A stretch of DNA of 5,495 bases from Flavobacteriaceae bacterium (lineage in GTDB: Bacteria; Bacteroidota; Bacteroidia; Flavobacteriales; Flavobacteriaceae), in assembly GCA_019752245.1 (NCBI GenBank), contig JAIEMH010000169.1, forward strand, positions 1 to 5,495, in the 5' to 3' direction. Positions 1 to 5,495 of the stretch are shown in pieces. How positions within the stretch are numbered: the stretch's first letter is position 1; every line of letters starts with the position of its first letter. The notes below the pieces were generated by a model that made no database searches, was not told where the DNA came from, and was given only the letters and a program-made list of their open reading frames with translations. A program made the position numbers and the translations under genes.

Positions 1-432
1 GTTAATCTTCACCAATTCAAAAGTGATACCAACATTAGCGGCTACTCCTGCAAATTCAGCCGGTGTATTCGCAAAATCAGGGTTTGTTGCTGTAAAATCT
101 TTGTTTAATACATCAATTTGTGATTGAATTTGTGTTAATGAAATGTTCTCAGCTGCAGTTTTGTACAAAACATTTACTACAACTGGAATTTCAATTTTTC
201 CATTTACTAACCTGTAACTTGATGGGGTTTTAGAAAAATTCTCAGTAAATTCTTCAATTTTATTCATTCTAAGTGCTAATGTTGGATCTTCTTGCAATTG
301 TCGTTCTAAAACTTCTTGAGAAGCACAATATCTGTTTACTTGTAAGTTTTCTGAAGAAACTTTTGCAGAATCTTCATTCTGACAAGAAAAAAGCATTGCC
401 AACAATGCTGCTGATAAAAAGATTTTTTTCAT
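1..432 (-). CDS. M43-like (pappalysin/cytophagalysin) zinc metalloprotease lipoprotein, N-terminal part, truncated by window edge
   Basis: The first 144 codons are present and the frame is open to the left edge, so this is the amino end of a longer protein. Residues 1-16 form a lipoprotein signal peptide (MKK, then a hydrophobic run) ending at L-F-S-Cys17; Phe at -2 is unusual for a lipobox. Cys17 is followed by QNED, an acidic stretch like the export signal of surface lipoproteins in Bacteroidota. Residues about 81-118 (EIPVVVNVLY, then ENIS, QIQSQIDVLNKDF) match my memory of the start of the M43 catalytic domain, where the first block usually reads VVxHVxY; here Asn87 stands in place of that His. 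The HExxHxxGxxH zinc motif would lie outside the window, so protease activity is not shown. Cys36 (RYCAS) in the presumed propeptide could act as a cysteine switch, as proposed for related M43 zymogens. The ATG at 432 is the natural start before the signal peptide. The gene follows the DUF4159 gene by 109 bp, so it probably has its own promoter. Confidence 0.75.
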   Translation of the reverse strand, partial: MKKIFLSAALLAMLFSCQNEDSAKVSSENLQVNRYCASQEVLERQLQEDPTLALRMNKIEEFTENFSKTPSSYRLVNGKIEIPVVVNVLYKTAAENISLTQIQSQIDVLNKDFTATNPDFANTPAEFAGVAANVGITFELVKIN

Positions 433-541
433 AAATAAATTATTTGGTTTAATTAATAGTTATGCAATCTTATAACATATTAGTTACAAATAAAAATATT
501 TTTGGTAGATTTTTGTATAAAATTAATAATTTATAGTAAAA
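433..541. other. AT-rich intergenic gap, no clear terminator
   Basis: This 109-bp stretch between the end of the DUF4159 gene and the start of the lipoprotein gene is almost entirely A and T. It contains a loopless AT palindrome at 492-503 and weak TTAAT/ATTAA complementarity near 520-545, but no GC-containing stem followed by a T run. A near match to the Bacteroidetes -7 box on the minus strand (TTTATTTG, 494 down to 487) has one mismatch and no TTG at a suitable distance upstream. It probably holds the lipoprotein gene's promoter, but I cannot place it. Confidence 0.4.
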
Positions 542-1186
542 TTAATTATTGAAAATGTAATTCATGATGTTAGCACCCATTTTTAAAGCTTTTTCACGAA
601 CTTCTTTAGGATCATTGTGAACGTCAGAATCTTCCCAACCATCACCTAAATCACATTCAAATGTGTAAAGAAGTACCAATCTATTGTTTTCAAATATTCC
701 AAAAGCTTGTGGTCGTTTTCCATCGTGCTCGTGTATTTTTGGTAATCCAGATGCAAAAACATATGGACCTTGAAATATTGGATGATTAGCAGGAATTTCT
801 GTTAAGGTATTGTTTGGAAATATTTTTTTTATTTCTTTTCTAATAAATTCATCCATTCCATAATTATCATCTATGTGAAGAAATCCTCCAGAAAGCATAT
901 AGTTTCTTAGGTTTAAAACATCAGAATCACTAAAAACTACATTTCCATGACCTGTCATGTGTACAAATGGGTAGGAAAATAAATCGGGACTACTAGGTTC
1001 GACTGTAGCTGGTTTTGGTTTTATTTTTGTATGTATATTTTGGTTACTAAACTTTATTAAATTGGGTAGTGAAGTAGGATTTGCATACCAATCGCCACCA
1101 CCATTATATTTTAATAGTGCGATTTCTTGTGCATATCCACAAATGGTGAGTAGTAAAAAAAATAAAGTAAATTTTAAAGTTTTCAT
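542..1186 (-). CDS. Exported DUF4159 domain protein, function unknown
   Basis: The 214-residue protein has a cleavable signal peptide (residues 1-19, hydrophobic run then GYA|Q), so it should be periplasmic or envelope-associated. Nearly all of the mature chain is one DUF4159 domain. Recognisable blocks are ALLKYNGGGDWYANP (23-37), YPFVHMTGHGN (72-82), SGGFLHIDDNYGMDEF (99-114), and an acidic segment DLGDGWEDSDVHND (179-192). The family is thought to have a fold like class I glutamine amidotransferases; the only Cys of the mature protein is Cys178, and no amidotransferase triad is evident, so a catalytic role is not supported. In other bacteria DUF4159 occurs at the end of larger BatA-like membrane proteins; here it stands alone. 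It is the last gene of the cluster, beginning 5 bp after the stop of the thioredoxin-like gene, so co-expression is very likely. The ATG at 1186 sits directly before the signal peptide. The family call is firm, the function unknown. Confidence 0.88.
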   Translation of the reverse strand: MKTLKFTLFFLLLTICGYAQEIALLKYNGGGDWYANPTSLPNLIKFSNQNIHTKIKPKPATVEPSSPDLFSYPFVHMTGHGNVVFSDSDVLNLRNYMLSGGFLHIDDNYGMDEFIRKEIKKIFPNNTLTEIPANHPIFQGPYVFASGLPKIHEHDGKRPQAFGIFENNRLVLLYTFECDLGDGWEDSDVHNDPKEVREKALKMGANIMNYIFNN

Positions 1187-1191
1187 TTTTG

Positions 1192-2379
1192 TTAATGCTT
1201 TTTAATGTCTATTAAAAGCTTGTCGATTTCTTCAGCTTTCCAGCCATAACTTGTTGCCATGGTTTTTCCTTTGTTGGCAAATTCTAATGCTTGTTTGTAG
1301 TCTTTATTTTTTAGTAAAAGCTTCGTTATAATAGCATATTTGTCTAATGATGGACTTATTGTAATAGCTTGTTTGCTCCACTCTACAGCGTTAAATAAAC
1401 CAATTTTATCATCTATTGAATTCAAGTAAACACTGATAATTTCTGTTAATAAGTTTGAATCTTTCCAAGCAAATTTTTCAACATTATTTAGCGTTGTTTT
1501 TTGGTATTCTTTCCAATTATTTGTTTGTTCAGAAAGCAACATTTCGTATCTAAAAACTAACGAATCTACTTTTCTAATTTGAAATGTTTTTGCAACTGAT
1601 TTTGTTTTGTTGAAATTTAGTGTATCTAGTTTTTCAGCATAATTTTTGAAAGTTTCAGAAACTAAATATACAATCTTTTTTTCAACCCTAACAGGCGAGG
1701 CTACTTTAGCAAAAGCTTCCTTATTTTTTATGATAAATTTAAATTCATCCGAATCAAAATTATTTATACCGTTAGCTACAATTCGCCAATTCAATTCTGT
1801 AAAACGTTCTTGATCAGTTTTTGTTTTCAGGTATTTTTCGGTTACTTCTGTTGCATCAAATCCAGCTTTTCTTAGTATTGTAATGTATTTTAAGCAATTA
1901 TCAGAATTAGAAACATCGGCGTAAAATTTATCCTTAAGAGTTAAAAATTGATTTTCAGGAATCAAAGCGTTTTTACCTTCTGTGATAAATGCATCGGTTT
2001 TGAATTCGCCAGAAGTGCAATAGAGTAGGTTTTCGTTAGCATCTAAAAACGCAAAAGTCGGATAACTTCTAACTTTAAAATTGTTCTGAAATTTTGATTT
2101 TAATTCAGTTCCAATAGATGATTCTGCATCGACTGCAACACAAATGAATGCTTTTTTGTAAAAATTTACAACTGTAGAATCTAAAAAAGTTTCATTCTTC
2201 ATTTTATTACAATGTGCACACCAAGTAGCATAAAACATCATAACAATTGGCTTTTTTTGAATTTTAGCTTCTTGAAGAGCTGCGTTATAATTTTTGTCAA
2301 GAAACAGTGTTTGTTTTTGAGCTTTAGCCGTGTTTACAAAAAAAAAGGAAACAATAAAAAAAGTAAAAAAGATTTTCAT
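1192..2379 (-). CDS. Exported thioredoxin-fold protein with long helical C-terminal region
   Basis: The protein has 395 residues. Residues 1-20 are a signal peptide (MKIFF, hydrophobic core, TAKA|Q), placing it outside the cytoplasm. Residues about 25-140 are a thioredoxin fold of the DsbD-C/thioredoxin_7 type: KKPIVMMFYATW leads to the redox motif C54-A-H-C57, and the cis-proline loop is S-Y-P107-T. Both cysteines and the cis-Pro are intact, so disulfide reduction or exchange is plausible; the partner is unknown. Residues 140-395 have no motif I can name. They look helical, and the end (EWSKQAITISPS, then NKDYKQALEFANKGK) resembles TPR-type repeats that could bind a client. An ATG at 2421 would add 14 residues before the signal peptide and overlap the end of rsmE by 38 bp, so I chose the ATG at 2379, which leaves a 4-bp gap. 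An in-frame ATG at 2397 is rejected for the same reason. Its setting between rsmE and the DUF4159 gene suggests co-transcription but does not reveal the pathway. Confidence 0.85.
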   Translation of the reverse strand: MKIFFTFFIVSFFFVNTAKAQKQTLFLDKNYNAALQEAKIQKKPIVMMFYATWCAHCNKMKNETFLDSTVVNFYKKAFICVAVDAESSIGTELKSKFQNNFKVRSYPTFAFLDANENLLYCTSGEFKTDAFITEGKNALIPENQFLTLKDKFYADVSNSDNCLKYITILRKAGFDATEVTEKYLKTKTDQERFTELNWRIVANGINNFDSDEFKFIIKNKEAFAKVASPVRVEKKIVYLVSETFKNYAEKLDTLNFNKTKSVAKTFQIRKVDSLVFRYEMLLSEQTNNWKEYQKTTLNNVEKFAWKDSNLLTEIISVYLNSIDDKIGLFNAVEWSKQAITISPSLDKYAIITKLLLKNKDYKQALEFANKGKTMATSYGWKAEEIDKLLIDIKKH

Positions 2380-2383
2380 AGTC

Positions 2384-3088
2384 TTATTCGTTAGCATAAA
2401 CCACACTGTGGCAAGCAACAACCGCAGCTGTTTCTGTCCTTAATCGTGTGTTTCCCAAAGATACAGGAATAAATTTATTGTCCAAAGCTAATTGGATTTC
2501 TTTAACAGAAAAATCACCTTCTGGTCCAATTAAAATAATTGCATCTTCATTGGATTTTAATTCTTTTTTAAGTGATTTTTTATCGGTTTCTTCGCAATGG
2601 GCGATGAATTTTTGTTTGCCAAATTCTTTTTTTATAAAATCTTTATATAAGATGGGTTCGTTTAGTTTTGGTAAAAAATAATGTAAAGATTGCTTCATTG
2701 CCGATTCAATAATCTTTTGAAATCTATCAATTTTAATAATCTTTCTTTCAGAATGTTCGCAAATTATTGGTGTAATTTCTTGAATTCCAATTTCGGTAGC
2801 TTTTTCTAAAAACCATTCGTATCGTTCGTTCATTTTGGTTGGAGCAACAGCCAAATGCAATTGAAACTTTGGCAACTCTTGCTTTTCAAATGAATTTATT
2901 TTAATGGTACATTTTGAATCGGAAGCCAATGCTATTTGAGTTGTGAATAAATAACCTAATCCATTGGTAACGTATAATATATCGCTTTCTTTTTTACGTA
3001 ATACTTTAATGATGTGTTTGCTCTCTTCTTTGTCAAAAACAAATAAAGTATCGGATTCTTTAATGGTAGAATTGTAGAATAATTGCAT
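2384..3088 (-). CDS. rsmE: 16S rRNA (uracil-1498-N3)-methyltransferase RsmE
   Basis: RsmE uses S-adenosylmethionine to methylate N3 of U1498 in helix 44 of 16S rRNA, near the decoding centre of the 30S subunit. The 234 residues match the usual family length. Residues 1-70 form the PUA-like RNA-binding domain (SKHIIKVLRKKESD at 23-36). The SPOUT methyltransferase domain follows: LAVAPTKMNERYEWFLEKATEIG (residues 79-101), I-C-E-H-S-E-R-K (109-116), and the two segments of the trefoil-knot cofactor site, IGPEGDFS (187-194) and LGNTRLRTETAA (211-222). The segment corresponding to the EQSGR motif of E. coli reads KQSLHYFLPKL here, which I believe is the normal Bacteroidota variant. The ATG at 3088 is 2 bp after the tsaD stop and the gene ends 4 bp before the next start, so it is translated from a shared mRNA. 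All expected motifs are present. Confidence 0.96.
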   Translation of the reverse strand: MQLFYNSTIKESDTLFVFDKEESKHIIKVLRKKESDILYVTNGLGYLFTTQIALASDSKCTIKINSFEKQELPKFQLHLAVAPTKMNERYEWFLEKATEIGIQEITPIICEHSERKIIKIDRFQKIIESAMKQSLHYFLPKLNEPILYKDFIKKEFGKQKFIAHCEETDKKSLKKELKSNEDAIILIGPEGDFSVKEIQLALDNKFIPVSLGNTRLRTETAAVVACHSVVYANE

Positions 3089-3090
3089 AA

Positions 3091-4113
3091 TTAAAACGCT
3101 ATTCGTGCTTTAGAAATTACTGCGGCATCATTAAATTTATGGTGTAGATATTTTTGATATCCTACAATTCCTATCATGGCAGCATTATCTGTAGTGTACT
3201 CAAATTTTGGGATGAATGTTTTCCAGCCATATTTAGCTTCGGCATCTTTTAAAGTAGTTCTAATGCCACTGTTTGCTGAAACTCCGCCGCCAATTGCAAT
3301 TTGTTTTATACCAGTTTCTGCGACAGCCATTTTTAATTTATCCATTAAAATTTCGATAATAGTATGTTGAATCGAAGCACAAATGTCGGCTTTATTCTTA
3401 TCAATAAAATTTTGATTTTCTGCAACATTTTTTTGAATAAAATATAAAATTTGAGTTTTTAAACCAGAGAAACTAAAATTCAATCCTGGCACTTTGGGTT
3501 TGGTAAACGGAAATTTCTTTGGGTTGCCTTCCTTAGCAAATTTATCAATTAATGGTCCACCAGGATAGGGAAGTCCCATAATTTTTGCCGATTTATCAAA
3601 CGCTTCTCCAACGGCATCATCGGTAGTTTCACCAATAATTTCCATATCAAAAAAACTTTTTACTACTACAATTTGTGTATGACCACCAGAAATTGTCAAT
3701 GCCAAAAATGGAAATTCGGGTTTATCATAACCTTCTTCATCTATAAAATGAGCTAAAATGTGCGCATGCATATGATTTACAGCAATCAACGGAATGTCTA
3801 ATGCCATCGATAACGATTTTGCAAAAGAAGTTCCAACTAGCAATGAACCCATCAATCCTGGACCTTGAGTAAAGGCAATAGCAGAGAGTTGCTCTTTGGT
3901 GATGTTGGCTTTTTTTAAAGCGCTATCTATAACGGGTACAATGTTTTGCTGGTGCGCTCTCGAAGCTAATTCTGGAACCACACCACCATATTCCTCATGT
4001 ATTTTTTGTCCGGCTACAACATTAGAAAGGACACAATTGTTTTTTAAAACAGCAGCTGCAGTATCGTCGCAAGAGCTTTCTATAGCAAGAATAAAAACGT
4101 CTTTGTTTGACAT
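3091..4113 (-). CDS. tsaD: tRNA N6-adenosine threonylcarbamoyltransferase TsaD (Kae1/Qri7 family)
   Basis: TsaD transfers the threonylcarbamoyl group from threonylcarbamoyl-AMP (made by TsaC/TsaB2) to A37 of ANN-decoding tRNAs, working with TsaB and TsaE in the cytoplasm. The 340-residue chain is full length and has the ASKHA-fold landmarks: IESSCDDTAAAVL (11-23), GVVPELASRAH (44-54), QGPGLMGSLLVG (83-94), the metal site HMHAH (His114 and His118) with Asp309 in TTDNAAM (307-313), the nucleotide-binding ISGGHTQ (141-147), FDKSAKIMGLPYPGGP (172-187) and IGGGVSANSG (274-283). The ATG at 4113 is chosen. An in-frame TTG at 4122 would add only three residues (MCL), outside the conserved start of the family. 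It is the first gene of the four-gene minus-strand cluster and is divergent from tamB. No tsaB or tsaE gene is in the window. Confidence 0.97.
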   Translation of the reverse strand: MSNKDVFILAIESSCDDTAAAVLKNNCVLSNVVAGQKIHEEYGGVVPELASRAHQQNIVPVIDSALKKANITKEQLSAIAFTQGPGLMGSLLVGTSFAKSLSMALDIPLIAVNHMHAHILAHFIDEEGYDKPEFPFLALTISGGHTQIVVVKSFFDMEIIGETTDDAVGEAFDKSAKIMGLPYPGGPLIDKFAKEGNPKKFPFTKPKVPGLNFSFSGLKTQILYFIQKNVAENQNFIDKNKADICASIQHTIIEILMDKLKMAVAETGIKQIAIGGGVSANSGIRTTLKDAEAKYGWKTFIPKFEYTTDNAAMIGIVGYQKYLHHKFNDAAVISKARIAF

Positions 4114-4139
4114 TAGGCACAATTTTTGAATTATATTTG
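4107..4139 (+). promoter_or_regulatory. Candidate tamB promoter (Bacteroidetes type)
   Basis: TATATTTG at 4132-4139 is an exact match to the Bacteroidetes -7 consensus TAnnTTTG. A TTTG at 4106-4109 gives a TTG -33 element at a spacing of 22 bp, inside the 17-23 bp range described for Flavobacterium. The -33 element overlaps the start of the tsaD reading frame. Transcription would begin near 4145, leaving a leader of about 78 bases before the tamB TTG. Inferred from consensus only. Confidence 0.45.
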
Positions 4140-4150
4140 ATTAATCGCTA

Positions 4151-4177
4151 GTAAACGATTATTTTTACATCGTTTGC
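4151..4177. repeat. Inverted repeat (9-bp arms, 9-bp spacer) between the divergent genes
   Basis: The left arm GTAAACGAT (4151-4159) and right arm ATCGTTTGC (4169-4177) are complementary at 8 of 9 positions, and the remaining pair (4152/4176) is a G-U wobble in plus-strand RNA. The spacer is TATTTTTAC. It could be an operator dyad (arm centres about 18 bp apart) or a stem-loop in an mRNA leader. It has no following T run, so it is not a usual terminator. Confidence 0.6.
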
Positions 4178-4184
4178 AAAAGTA
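4177..4184 (-). promoter_or_regulatory. Candidate -7 box of the tsaD-rsmE operon promoter
   Basis: Read on the minus strand from 4184 to 4177 the sequence is TACTTTTG, an exact match to TAnnTTTG. The nearest upstream TTTG (4216 down to 4213) is 28 bp away, longer than usual, so the -33 element is poor or absent. Transcription would start near 4171, giving a leader of about 58 bases ahead of the tsaD ATG. Its 3' end abuts one arm of the inverted repeat. Confidence 0.45.
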
Positions 4185-4222
4185 ACTATTTTCAAGGTTT
4201 CTATTTCATAGCCAAATAAAAT

Positions 4223-5495
4223 TTGAAAGAAAAAAAGAAAAATAACCGTTTCAAGACATTTAGGAAAATAGTGTTTCGTACTTTTTTAGTACTGTTACTG
4301 CTATTGCTTGTGCTTGGTATTGCGCTTTCTTTGCCTAGCGTTCAAACTAGAATAGCACATTATTATACTGAAGAACTTAATAAACAGTATGGTACAAATA
4401 TCTATATTGATCAAGTAGAGGTAACCATTTTTGGCGGTGTTCAGTTAAAAAAGGTCATGGTAAAAGACGATAGAAAAGATACTTTAATTTTTGCAAAACG
4501 CATTTCAACAAGTATTTTAGATGCTAAAACGCTTTTAGACGGAAACTTAATTTTTGGAGAAATGAAAGCCGATGCGTTGACCTTAAATGTAAAAACATAC
4601 AAAGGTGAACGTGATACCAATCTTGATAAATTTGTTGGCGCTTTTGATGATGGAAAACCTGCATCAGGAAAATTTTTGATGACTTCAAACAAAATTACGT
4701 TATCAAACAGCAGATTTATTCTAATTGATGAAAACCGACCAAACCCAAAAGATGTCGATTTTACTAAACTTAATGCCGTTCTTACCGATTTTAAAATTAA
4801 AGGTCCAAACGTTACAACTGCTATTGAGCAAATGTCTTTTAAAGATCATAGAGCATTGTTTGTAGAAAATTTAAAATCTAAATTTACTTACACCAAAAAG
4901 AACATTCGACTTGAAGAATTGGACTTTAATACCAAAGAATCAAATTTTAAAGGAGATGTTATTTTAAAATATGATAGAAAAGATTTTGCCGATTTCAATA
5001 ACAAAGTTATTTTTGATATTAAGACTAAAAAAGCAATTTTAGCAACAAACGATATTAGATGTTTTTATAAAGATATTGCTAAAGATCAAGATTTTCAATT
5101 TTCAGGAAAAATTGATGGAACTTTAAACAATTTAACGGCCAAAAATCTTCATTTAGTAGATTCCTACAAATCGGAAATTATTGGCGACGTAACTTTTAAA
5201 AACTTGTTTGCCAAAAAAGGGAAAGGTGAATTTTACATGAAAGGTTCTTTTGACAAAGTAACTTCTAGCTATGAAAATCTAACAAAACTTCTTCCTAATG
5301 TACTCGGAACCAAATTACCTTCATCATTAAATAAAATTGGTGTATTTAATATTATAGGTGATGCCGAAATTACTACAAAAACAATTGACGCCGACTTTAT
5401 TCTTCAAACAAAACTAGGAAATATAAAATCTAATTTGGTCATGACTAATATTGATGCTATTGATAATGCTCAATATTCGGGTAATTTGGTTTTAG
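4223..5495 (+). CDS. tamB: Translocation/assembly module TamB (DUF490/AsmA-like superfamily), N-terminal part, truncated by window edge
   Basis: 424 codons are present and the frame stays open to the right edge. Bacteroidota TamB proteins are commonly well over 1,000 residues, so most of the gene, including the conserved C-terminal DUF490 domain, is missing. The start has a lysine/arginine-rich cytoplasmic tail (residues 1-19), then a transmembrane anchor (about 20-37, TFLVLLLLLLLVLGIALSLP). The block SVQTRIAHYYTEELNKQYG (39-57) and the following I-Y-I-D-Q-V-E-V are the usual AsmA/TamB entry. The rest alternates short beta-type strands, fitting the long periplasmic beta-groove that bridges the inner and outer membranes. 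TamB-like proteins act in phospholipid transport to, or protein assembly in, the outer membrane. The start is TTG: an in-frame TAA lies at 4217-4219, only AAT separates it from the TTG at 4223, and the next candidate (GTG 4271) would lose the basic tail. The first in-frame ATG (4456) lies beyond the anchor. Confidence 0.88.
   Translation, partial: MKEKKKNNRFKTFRKIVFRTFLVLLLLLLVLGIALSLPSVQTRIAHYYTEELNKQYGTNIYIDQVEVTIFGGVQLKKVMVKDDRKDTLIFAKRISTSILDAKTLLDGNLIFGEMKADALTLNVKTYKGERDTNLDKFVGAFDDGKPASGKFLMTSNKITLSNSRFILIDENRPNPKDVDFTKLNAVLTDFKIKGPNVTTAIEQMSFKDHRALFVENLKSKFTYTKKNIRLEELDFNTKESNFKGDVILKYDRKDFADFNNKVIFDIKTKKAILATNDIRCFYKDIAKDQDFQFSGKIDGTLNNLTAKNLHLVDSYKSEIIGDVTFKNLFAKKGKGEFYMKGSFDKVTSSYENLTKLLPNVLGTKLPSSLNKIGVFNIIGDAEITTKTIDADFILQTKLGNIKSNLVMTNIDAIDNAQYSGNLVL

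Larger units (their letters stand above)
4114..4222. promoter_or_regulatory. Divergent tsaD/tamB intergenic control region
   Basis: This 109-bp stretch separates the two divergently oriented starts and should carry the promoters of both the tsaD-rsmE operon and tamB. It contains one exact -7 box for each strand and an inverted repeat between them, listed separately. Neither start is preceded by a Shine-Dalgarno-like purine run, which is normal for Bacteroidota. I see no riboswitch-like structure or small ORF. Confidence 0.7.

Noticed and set aside
487..503. AT palindrome (492-503) as a terminator, and TTTATTTG on the minus strand as a promoter box
   Set aside because: The palindrome has no loop and no GC pairs; the box has a mismatch and no TTG 17-23 bp upstream.
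2212..2394. Plus-strand open frame of 60 codons
   Set aside because: It lies antisense to the start of the thioredoxin-like gene, has AT-driven low-complexity composition and shows no recognisable domain.
2380..2421. Upstream ATG at 2421 (and ATG at 2397) as start of the thioredoxin-like gene
   Set aside because: It would put 14 (or 6) extra residues in front of a clear signal peptide and overlap the conserved end of rsmE; the ATG at 2379 gives a 4-bp spacing like the other junctions.
2448..2681. Plus-strand open frame of 77 codons opposite rsmE
   Set aside because: It is the mirror of a conserved coding region (GPEG and LRTETAA motifs on the other strand).
3176..3370. Plus-strand open frame of 64 codons opposite tsaD
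   Set aside because: It is antisense to the GGGVSAN region of tsaD; no independent coding evidence.
4114..4122. TTG at 4122 as the tsaD start
   Set aside because: It adds only Met-Cys-Leu, outside the conserved family start, and is a weaker codon than the ATG at 4113.
3896..4129. Plus-strand open frame of 77 codons opposite the start of tsaD
   Set aside because: It is antisense to the conserved N-terminal motifs of tsaD; no family resemblance.
4130..4135. TATAAT on the minus strand as a tsaD -10 box
   Set aside because: Bacteroidota primary promoters use TAnnTTTG rather than TATAAT, and such hexamers are expected by chance in AT-rich DNA.
4441..4692. Minus-strand open frame of 83 codons
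   Set aside because: It lies inside tamB, whose plus-strand frame is open throughout and matches the family.
1..5495. A mobile, defence or CRISPR system
   Set aside because: No transposase, integrase, nuclease, repeat array or tRNA gene is visible; all genes fit a stable housekeeping and envelope neighbourhood with uniform composition.

Overview
The window looks like chromosomal DNA of a Flavobacteriaceae member, most likely Flavobacterium or a close relative. The evidence is a strongly AT-rich composition, no Shine-Dalgarno sequences before the genes, -7 boxes of the Bacteroidetes form TAnnTTTG, and gene products of typical Bacteroidota families (stand-alone DUF4159 protein, M43-type lipoprotein protease, Bacteroidota-type TamB). 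The genus is inferred from remembered family resemblance, not from a search.

Layout. Positions 1-432 (minus) hold the first 144 residues of a lipoprotein resembling M43 (pappalysin/cytophagalysin) zinc metalloproteases; its catalytic part lies beyond the left edge. After a 109-bp AT-rich gap come four minus-strand genes packed with gaps of only 2-5 bp. In transcription order they are tsaD (4113-3091), rsmE (3088-2384), an exported thioredoxin-fold protein with a long helical tail (2379-1192), and an exported DUF4159 protein (1186-542). They almost certainly form one operon. A 109-bp intergenic region (4114-4222) then separates tsaD from the divergent gene tamB, which starts with TTG at 4223 and runs off the right edge after 424 codons.

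Functionally, tsaD and rsmE are translation-quality genes (t6A37 in tRNA, m3U1498 in 16S rRNA). The next two genes encode envelope or periplasmic proteins of unknown role, and tamB across the divergent region encodes an envelope lipid-transport/assembly factor. This looks like a conserved housekeeping neighbourhood rather than a mobile or defence island. I see no insertion sequence, CRISPR array, tRNA or rRNA gene, or phage-like gene.

The most interesting non-coding signal is the tsaD/tamB intergenic region. The best -7 box for each gene points toward the other gene's promoter, so the two transcripts would overlap at their 5' ends by roughly 25 bases. A 9+9 bp inverted repeat occupies most of that overlap. 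Several starts also needed correcting: tsaD at the ATG 4113, the thioredoxin-like gene at 2379 rather than 2421, and tamB at a TTG.
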